From contig CAVFTC010000075.1 in NCBI GenBank assembly GCA_963625295.1, positions 1 through 9,508 of the forward strand: 9,508 nucleotides of DNA, read 5' to 3'. This DNA is from CAG-488 sp963625295. Lineage in GTDB: Bacteria > Bacillota > Clostridia > Oscillospirales > Acutalibacteraceae. The notes beneath the pieces are model-generated. The model made no database searches. It was not told the origin of the DNA and was given only the letters and a program-made list of their open reading frames with translations. This document shows positions 5,554-9,508 of this stretch, one piece after another. Both the position numbers and the translations under genes were made by a program. How positions within the stretch are numbered: position 1 is the stretch's first letter; each line of letters opens with the position of its first letter.

Positions 5554-6411
5554 TTAAAGTGATGTTTTGATTCCGACAACATACTGAAGAATATTGAGTG
5601 CGTCGGCGGAATTGACCTTTGAGTTGCCGTCTGTGTCCGCAAGACCGATCTGCGTCGGGCTGAGGGTTATCAGTCCGGTCGAATATTGGAGAACATTCAG
5701 CGCATCATAGGAATTGACCTTGCCGTCGAGGCTTACATCGCCCTTTGCAAAATTCGTTTCGGTGATAAAGGTTACGCCGAACGGTGCTCTTTTGCCGCAG
5801 AATGTGATGTAAAGCGTATTGTCACCGGGCATAACAACATCAACATCCTCCTCAATTGACCAGCCGAGGCAGGCATTGGGAGCTGCAATCTGCTGCGATG
5901 TTGAATCGTTGTAGGTTGCCTTGATGATTGTGCCGGTGAGGTCGAATTTTGTCATTTCGACATCCTTGCCGATTCCCATGTTCCATTCAACACCGAGAAC
6001 GAGCTTTGTTTTCGGCGTTCTGACAATGCTCATGCCGGTAACGGTCGCAAATGTGACCTCGCAGAGAGCGTAGTTGCTGTCAAAGTTGTCGCAATAAATT
6101 CTGATTTGATTTTTTCCGGGCTGCCAAGTGCCTGAATGGCTCTTTGCATACATATTCGGACCTGTTTTGCCTACCTTGTATTCGACGGTTTTGCCGTTGC
6201 AGGTGAGCTTAGCTCCGGACATATTCAAGTTGCCCTTCATGAGCATAATGTCGCCCTCGTTGGAATACATCCAGTCAACACCCTGATAGAAGGTCAGCTG
6301 ATCGGGCATACGATCTATTTGCACATCAAGTGCCGAGGTCGGAATCATAAGGCACGAAAAAGCAATAACCATTGAAAGTATCACGGCGCATAAAGATGAA
6401 ATCTTCTTCAT
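5554..6411 (-). CDS. secreted protein with two repeated beta domains and C-terminal dockerin
   Basis: The 285-residue product has a signal peptide (about 1-27, ending PTSA), two similar beta-rich segments (about 33-123 and 128-218) and a C-terminal dockerin (about 223-283). The segments look like a duplication: both open with I-x-R-x-P, have GV(D/E)W near residue 46 or 143, and end with a PG(K/D)N turn followed by a strand, suggesting Ig-like domains used as spacers or for binding. The dockerin loops are DVSLDGKVNSYD and DTDGNSKVNSAD, each followed by ALNxLQY; the second has Ser instead of Gly at position 6. No enzyme motif is visible. The ATG at 6411 has GGAGG seven bases upstream; the ATG at 6417 is only one base beyond GGAGGA and is rejected. 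It is the first gene of a two-gene unit driven by a perfect consensus promoter. Confidence 0.9.
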   Translation of the reverse strand: MKKISSLCAVILSMVIAFSCLMIPTSALDVQIDRMPDQLTFYQGVDWMYSNEGDIMLMKGNLNMSGAKLTCNGKTVEYKVGKTGPNMYAKSHSGTWQPGKNQIRIYCDNFDSNYALCEVTFATVTGMSIVRTPKTKLVLGVEWNMGIGKDVEMTKFDLTGTIIKATYNDSTSQQIAAPNACLGWSIEEDVDVVMPGDNTLYITFCGKRAPFGVTFITETNFAKGDVSLDGKVNSYDALNVLQYSTGLITLSPTQIGLADTDGNSKVNSADALNILQYVVGIKTSL

Positions 6412-6470
6412 TTCCATTCCTCCGATACAATATTTTTGTAGCCGCCTTTTAATCGGTTACATTTATTTGT

Positions 6471-6499
6471 ATTATATATTATATTTGGGAAAATGTCAA
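6471..6499 (-). promoter_or_regulatory. consensus promoter of the dockerin gene pair
   Basis: On the minus strand TTGACA (6494-6499) and TATAAT (6471-6476) are both perfect and 17 bases apart. Transcription should start near 6464, leaving a leader of about 53 bases with GGAGG near its end. The promoter lies only about 30 bases beyond the fic stop codon, so the pair is transcribed on its own even though it follows fic on the same strand. Confidence 0.85.
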
Positions 6500-6514
6500 C
6501 GGTTTGAGTTCTTT

Positions 6515-6533
6515 AAATTTGTGCGGTGTTACC
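6515..6533 (-). repeat. interspersed repeat, half copy at the fic stop codon (C)
   Basis: On the minus strand GGTAACACCGCACAAATTT resembles the end of the element at 3857-4016 (GGCAAYACCGCACAATT). The first bases GGTAA overlap the last fic codons, so the TAA stop is inside the repeat. No matching opposite end is seen; the following bases diverge. Confidence 0.6.
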
Positions 6534-7575
6534 TTACCATGAAATAGCAAGTATTTTTTCCTTTGCCCTCTCGTTGGAGCTCACCCGAGGCAACCAATTT
6601 GCGTAAAGCTCCTTCGATTGAGCTGTCGCTGAGCGTCGGACAAAGCTCTCGGATATACTGTTTGTTGAAGCGTCCGATCTTGCTCTCACTTGCTCTTTTG
6701 ACCATTTCAAGAGCAGGTAGTTTTGTTTCTACAAGCGCCATTCGATCTTCAAAATCTTTGTATGCTGCAAGAATCGTTCCAAGAATATACTTAATAAAAG
6801 GTATGACATCTTCTGTTCCCTCGTGCCAACCGGTCTGGGATTCGGCAAGAGCATTGTAATATAAATCCTTGTTCTTGGCTATCTTTGCTTCAAGCGAAAT
6901 ATATTTACCGACATAAAATCCACTTCTATACAGAAGCAAGGTTGTAAGTAATCGGCTCATTCTTCCGTTTCCGTCGTTGAATGGGTGAATACATAAGAAA
7001 TCATGAATAAAAATCGGGATTGCAATTAAAGGCTCCAACTCCATATTTCCGATTACACGGTTATATTCTTCACAGATTTTATCCAATGCCTCCGGTGTTT
7101 CATACGGTGCAAGCGGTGTGAACAATGTTTCAACATGACCGTCGGGATAAGTGCCACTGATATAATTCTGTACCGTTTTAGTTTGTCCGGCAAGAGGATT
7201 GTTCATATGGCTGTAAAGCATTTTATGCAGCTGAAGTATATAATTTTGTGTAATCGGTATCGTATCAAAACTATCATGTATAACACTCAACACATCTCGA
7301 TATCCTGCAATTTCCTGTTCATCACGGTTTCTCGGAGTTGTTTTTTCTTCAACGAGCTGACGAATTCGAGTATTCGTTGTAACAATACCCTCAATGGCAT
7401 TCGATGCTTCGGTACTCTGAACCTTTGCAATTTCAACCAACTTTTCAAGCTCTTCCGGGCGCTGTTTCAAAAAAAGTTCTTGCTTGCCTGCCTCTTTATA
7501 TATTGCTGCAATCAATCCAAGAGTTTCCGAATCCCATTTTCGATTCTTTATTGCGGAATAGTTAAAGCTTCTCAT
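6529..7575 (-). CDS. Fic-family protein (probable AMP transferase) with winged-helix C-terminus
   Basis: Fic enzymes transfer AMP (AMPylation), or more rarely other nucleotide-derived groups, onto hydroxyl side chains of proteins. The 348-residue product has the intact catalytic motif HPFNDGNGRMSR at 197-208, with the catalytic His197 and the ATP-phosphate binding GNGR. The preceding N-terminal helix has SNAIEG (58-63), matching the (S/T)xxxE(G/N) inhibitory motif of class II Fic proteins, so the enzyme is probably auto-inhibited by Glu62. A flap-like segment lies near 144-156, and the last 50 residues (NKQYIRELCPTLSDSSIEGALRKLVASGELQREG) form a winged helix-turn-helix, suggesting DNA binding. 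The ATG at 7575 has GGAGG seven bases upstream. The gene has its own promoter with a dyad. The target is unknown, and no separate antitoxin gene is present, in line with built-in inhibition. Confidence 0.95.
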   Translation of the reverse strand: MRSFNYSAIKNRKWDSETLGLIAAIYKEAGKQELFLKQRPEELEKLVEIAKVQSTEASNAIEGIVTTNTRIRQLVEEKTTPRNRDEQEIAGYRDVLSVIHDSFDTIPITQNYILQLHKMLYSHMNNPLAGQTKTVQNYISGTYPDGHVETLFTPLAPYETPEALDKICEEYNRVIGNMELEPLIAIPIFIHDFLCIHPFNDGNGRMSRLLTTLLLYRSGFYVGKYISLEAKIAKNKDLYYNALAESQTGWHEGTEDVIPFIKYILGTILAAYKDFEDRMALVETKLPALEMVKRASESKIGRFNKQYIRELCPTLSDSSIEGALRKLVASGELQREGKGKNTCYFMVR

Positions 7576-7595
7576 TACCTTACCTCCGTTATTAT

Positions 7596-7624
7596 TCCCT
7601 TAAAATATAGCACATTATAAGGGA
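7596..7624. promoter_or_regulatory. dyad over the fic promoter, possible operator
   Basis: TCCCTTA (7596-7602) and TAAGGGA (7618-7624) are perfect 7-bp inverted repeats separated by 15 bases, centred on the -10 region of fic. The spacing (22 bases between equivalent arm positions, two helical turns) suits a dimeric regulator. Autoregulation through the Fic winged helix is a guess. Confidence 0.45.
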
Positions 7625-7632
7625 TTAGTCAA
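7604..7632 (-). promoter_or_regulatory. fic promoter
   Basis: On the minus strand TTGACT (7627-7632) and TATATT (7604-7609) are 17 bases apart, giving a start near 7597 and a leader of about 20 bases. The TATAAT at 7614-7619 lies in the spacer and has no good -35 of its own. Confidence 0.65.
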
Positions 7633-7669
7633 CAAATTAAGCGAATTTTGCTTTTTTCTTCTTATAGGG

Positions 7670-7712
7670 TGAAAGAAACCGCCATAAATTATGAAAGAAA
7701 CCGCCATAAATT
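7670..7712 (+). repeat. two tandem 22-bp repeats upstream of the dockerin promoter
   Basis: The 21 bases TGAAAGAAACCGCCATAAATT occupy 7670-7690 and again, without mismatch, 7692-7712, a period of 22 bases. They end five bases before the -35 hexamer at 7718. Two identical direct repeats in helical phase next to a -35 are a common layout for an activator; no protein can be named. They contain only tiny reading frames without ribosome sites. Confidence 0.75.
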
Positions 7713-7717
7713 AACTA

Positions 7718-7746
7718 TTGACAACTTAAGGGGTTTGTTATATAAT
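7718..7746 (+). promoter_or_regulatory. consensus promoter of the plus-strand dockerin gene
   Basis: TTGACA (7718-7723) and TATAAT (7741-7746) match the consensus fully with a 17-base spacer. Transcription should start near 7753, which puts the ATG at 7760 only a few bases into the message and argues for the ATG at 7802 as the real start. Confidence 0.85.
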
Positions 7747-7801
7747 TTTAAAAAATAGTATGAATGTTTATACATTTTTACGGAATAGGATGAAAAAAGA
7801 G

Positions 7802-8779
7802 ATGAAAAGCTTTACAAAAAAGTTGGTATCCGGCTTTCTTTCGCTTGTCATTGCTGCGTCTGCGGCGGTGGCTTTGCCGATTTCCGGCAGTGCCGAAGGC
7901 TTGGCTCTCGGAGATATAAACGGTGATTCGTTTATCAATTCCGCCGACGCTTTGGCGGCTCTGACCTACAGCGTGGGCAAGAGGGAATTCACAAGCGAGG
8001 AATTCAAGCGTGCCGAGGTTACAGCTGACGGTCAGGTCAATTCCGCCGACGCTCTCGATATTTTGAGATATTCGGTCGGACTTATCAAGAGCTTCAAGGC
8101 TTCGGGCAAGGTTGATGCAAGCGACGCTGTTGCCGCCTATAACAAGGCGATCGAAAAGGTTAAAACCGCTCGTCCGTCATATAAATTTATCCAAACCACA
8201 TCTACCGACATCGGTAATGTAAAGGTAAGCTCGAACAGCGTTTATCTTACGGACGAAAAGCTCCGTGAAATAGAAGAAAGCATGAAAGAGCAGTATAAAT
8301 CCGACCCCAGAACATACACCAGAATCGCTAAGCAAAACAGCGACGATTCCACCAAGCTGATGACCGGCACTATCGACGCTTCAAAGCTTTCGGAGCTTGC
8401 CTCGGTGGAATGCGTTATAAAAGAAAGCGGTAACTATAGCTTAACGGTTAAGTTCAAGAACGAAACCAATCCGGGCGAAAACAGCCTGATTGTCAAGGCT
8501 TTCGGTGTGCCGACCTATGAGGAGGCCAAGAAAACTCTTGATGAAGAAAGCACGATGGACGGAGTGAGAATAACCATAGATTCCTTTAGCCTTAGCTATG
8601 AGGACTGTGTTCTCACCTGTGATATAAACCCGACAACATCGGAAATTACCAACGCAAACTGGTCATTAAAGTGTGTTTCAAGCTCAAAGATAACCACTTA
8701 TATAGCGTTTACAAAGATTGTGGTTGAGATGACCACAAACGATAAGTTTGCCACAACATATTCGGATTTCGGATATTAA
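7802..8779 (+). CDS. secreted dockerin-containing protein of unknown function
   Basis: The 325-residue product has a clear signal peptide (MKSFTKKLVSGFLSLVIAAS..., cleavage near GSA at about 31) and a dockerin at about 36-98. The first calcium loop is DINGDSFINSAD and the second EVTADGQVNSAD, which has Glu at position 1 and Thr at position 3 in place of the usual Asp and Asn/Asp, so calcium binding there may be weak. The two loops share a 17-base identical stretch at DNA level (7935-7951 and 8037-8053). The remaining about 220 residues, from VDASDAVAAYNKAIEKVK onward, alternate helix and strand, have no enzyme motif I know and carry two Cys (VLTCD and SLKCV) near the end. An in-frame ATG at 7760 would add 14 residues but lacks a ribosome site; AGGA lies 11 bases before 7802, so the start remains somewhat uncertain. 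Confidence 0.88.
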   Translation: MKSFTKKLVSGFLSLVIAASAAVALPISGSAEGLALGDINGDSFINSADALAALTYSVGKREFTSEEFKRAEVTADGQVNSADALDILRYSVGLIKSFKASGKVDASDAVAAYNKAIEKVKTARPSYKFIQTTSTDIGNVKVSSNSVYLTDEKLREIEESMKEQYKSDPRTYTRIAKQNSDDSTKLMTGTIDASKLSELASVECVIKESGNYSLTVKFKNETNPGENSLIVKAFGVPTYEEAKKTLDEESTMDGVRITIDSFSLSYEDCVLTCDINPTTSEITNANWSLKCVSSSKITTYIAFTKIVVEMTTNDKFATTYSDFGY

Positions 8780-8802
8780 GGCAACACCGTACAATTCAGG
8801 TT
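8780..8802 (+). repeat. interspersed repeat, half copy after the dockerin stop codon (D)
   Basis: GGCAACACCGTACAATTCAG begins at the first base after the TAA stop codon of the preceding gene and matches the left end of the 160-bp element, including the AGGT that follows one base after ACAATT. Orientation relative to the gene is the same as at feoB and fic. No opposite end is recognisable. Confidence 0.65.
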
Positions 8803-8806
8803 AGCT

Positions 8807-8838
8807 CATTGCTCCCTATTCGCCTATGGGGAACAATG
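8807..8838 (+). terminator. stem-loop downstream of the dockerin gene
   Basis: CATTG (8807-8811) pairs with CAATG (8834-8838), and after one mismatch TCCC pairs with GGGA, around a loop of about 12 bases. No T-run follows (TCTAATAAATAATCC), so termination is uncertain; it may just be a stable 3' end. Confidence 0.35.
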
Positions 8839-8850
8839 TCTAATAAATAA

Positions 8851-8868
8851 TCCATGTACTCCATGTAC
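8851..8868. repeat. tandem duplication of TCCATGTAC
   Basis: The nine bases TCCATGTAC occur twice in direct succession, just upstream of the ribosome site of the next gene. No function can be assigned; it may be a slippage product. Confidence 0.6.
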
Positions 8869-8891
8869 AAATTCTAATGAAGGAGAAATTG

Positions 8892-9508
8892 GTGATTACA
8901 ATGAATAAGATTGCAAAAATCATGTCAGTTGTTCTCTCCGTAACCTTGGTTATCGGTGTTACAGTTGCAATGCTTGTTTCTGCATTCGCTGCTTCTGCTC
9001 CGAAGTTCTCTGTAAAAGTTCTTTCAGAGGACGAGAAGGAAGTTAAGGTTGCATTTGCTCTTGAGGACGGTAGCTTCACAGCAATTGACTTTAATGTTAA
9101 TGCTTCAGACTGGAACAATGCTACTAAGAGCACAGGCTTGACGCTTAGTTCAATCAAGAAATCAGACGCTTTTAAAGACTTCGCTGATGCTCAGGATGTT
9201 GAGCCGATATATGCAGCAAACCCAAAGAACGGCAGTGTATCAGCTGCTTCAGTTACCCCGTATGATGCAAAGGGTGATGTCTTCATCTTCACATTCAGTA
9301 AGACTGCATCAGCTAAGGAAAAGATCGTTGCAAGTGATATTTTTGTTGAAATTTCCAGCTGTTCAGATGGAGATGCCAACATTGTCACACCTTCTATTGC
9401 CAACAACATTCCTACAGAAGTAGTTACAACAACTACAACAACCAAGGCTGCTGATGTAACAACGACAACGGCTGCTGATGTTACCACAACAACAGCTGCT
9501 GATGTTAC
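8892..9508 (+). CDS. secreted cohesin-like protein with Thr-rich linker, 3' end outside the window
   Basis: The reading frame is open to the window end, over 200 codons. It encodes a signal peptide (MNKIAKIMSVVLSVTLVIGV..., cleavage near AFAASA at about 33 counting from the ATG at 8901), a domain of about 135 residues of mostly beta character, and then a TTTTAADV repeat linker that is cut by the window edge. The pattern FSVKV...VKVAFAL...AIDFNV...LTLSSIKKSDAF...KGDVFIFTFSKTAS...IVASDI resembles a cohesin, the module that binds dockerins, and the linker is like those between modules of scaffoldins; this is a judgement by eye. AAGGAG lies six bases before the GTG at 8892 and 15 before the ATG at 8901, so I prefer GTG, with ATG as the alternative. 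It lies just downstream of a dockerin gene. Ala codons are nearly all GCT or GCA, unlike the neighbouring genes. Confidence 0.75.
   Translation, partial: MITMNKIAKIMSVVLSVTLVIGVTVAMLVSAFAASAPKFSVKVLSEDEKEVKVAFALEDGSFTAIDFNVNASDWNNATKSTGLTLSSIKKSDAFKDFADAQDVEPIYAANPKNGSVSAASVTPYDAKGDVFIFTFSKTASAKEKIVASDIFVEISSCSDGDANIVTPSIANNIPTEVVTTTTTTKAADVTTTTAADVTTTTAADV
9447..9508 (+). repeat. 24-bp tandem repeats coding for the Thr-rich linker
   Basis: Units start at 9447, 9471 and 9495, each opening with GCTGCTGATGT and followed by Thr codons; the third is cut by the window end. They encode the 8-residue repeat AADVTTTT. Third-position differences between units (ACG versus ACA) show they are not brand-new copies. 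Confidence 0.85.

Noticed and set aside
7135..7620. Plus-strand open frame of 161 codons across fic and its promoter
   Set aside because: It is antisense to fic, which has an intact catalytic motif and ribosome site, and its product looks like random reverse translation.
7635..7658. AAGC-GAATTTT-GCTT followed by T-run as a terminator
   Set aside because: The stem is only four weak base pairs and no plus-strand gene ends nearby.
7669..7758. Small GTG-started frame through the 22-bp repeats
   Set aside because: No ribosome site, and it runs through the promoter hexamers of the dockerin gene.
9191..9487. Minus-strand frame of 98 codons at the right end
   Set aside because: It is the complement of the Thr-rich linker and the cohesin-like domain; its Val/Thr/Ala runs are the mirror of the ACA/GCT codons on the plus strand.

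Overview
The window looks like the chromosome of an anaerobic Firmicute of the Ruminococcus/Oscillospiraceae type. Evidence: strong GGAGG ribosome binding sites, near-consensus sigma-A promoters, a clostridial Feo iron-uptake cluster with a FeoB-associated Cys-rich peptide, several secreted proteins with type I dockerin modules, and a truncated secreted protein with a Thr-rich linker that resembles a cohesin-bearing scaffoldin. Genus is an inference; no rRNA or other marker is present. No tRNA, rRNA, CRISPR array or transposase gene was seen.

Left part (1-4500) is iron uptake. On the minus strand, from a promoter near 3670-3697, run feoA (3588-3376), a second feoA (3314-3093), feoB (3006-505) and a small Cys-rich membrane protein (427-260), ending at a bidirectional terminator (153-201). 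Divergently, on the plus strand, lies a short DtxR-family regulator (4081-4443) whose visible metal ligands are of the iron type (Met, Cys, Glu, His). Four palindromes of the form TTAG-N6-CTAA lie in the control regions: two just downstream of the feoA promoter, one in front of feoB and one between the divergent promoters. The simplest model is that the regulator senses Fe(II) and represses feo through these sites.

Middle and right part (4500-9508) is a dockerin-rich surface-protein locus. A two-gene minus-strand unit from a perfect consensus promoter encodes a secreted duplicated beta-domain protein with a C-terminal dockerin (6411-5554) and a secreted protein with an N-terminal dockerin and a DUF4474-like domain (5532-4507). 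A Fic-family AMP transferase with its own promoter and a dyad over that promoter follows (7575-6529). On the plus strand come a third secreted dockerin protein (7802-8779), again from a perfect consensus promoter preceded by two 22-bp tandem repeats, and the 5' part of a cohesin-like secreted protein (8892 to the end), cut by the window edge inside its Thr-rich linker. None of the three dockerin proteins shows a glycoside hydrolase domain, so the cluster looks like non-catalytic components of a cohesin/dockerin surface complex.

The most unusual structure is an interspersed repeat with ends matching GGCAAYACCGCACAATT. One full copy (3857-4016) is a 160-bp palindromic, MITE-like element with 23-bp terminal inverted repeats and a possible ATAA target duplication, and it begins almost exactly at the predicted transcription start of the dtxR-type gene, so it would form most of that gene's 5' leader. 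Three shorter copies abut or supply the stop codons of feoB, fic and the third dockerin gene, all in the same orientation relative to the gene. The gene-free stretch 3589-4080 is accounted for by the operators, promoters and this element; 56-152 holds nothing I can name.
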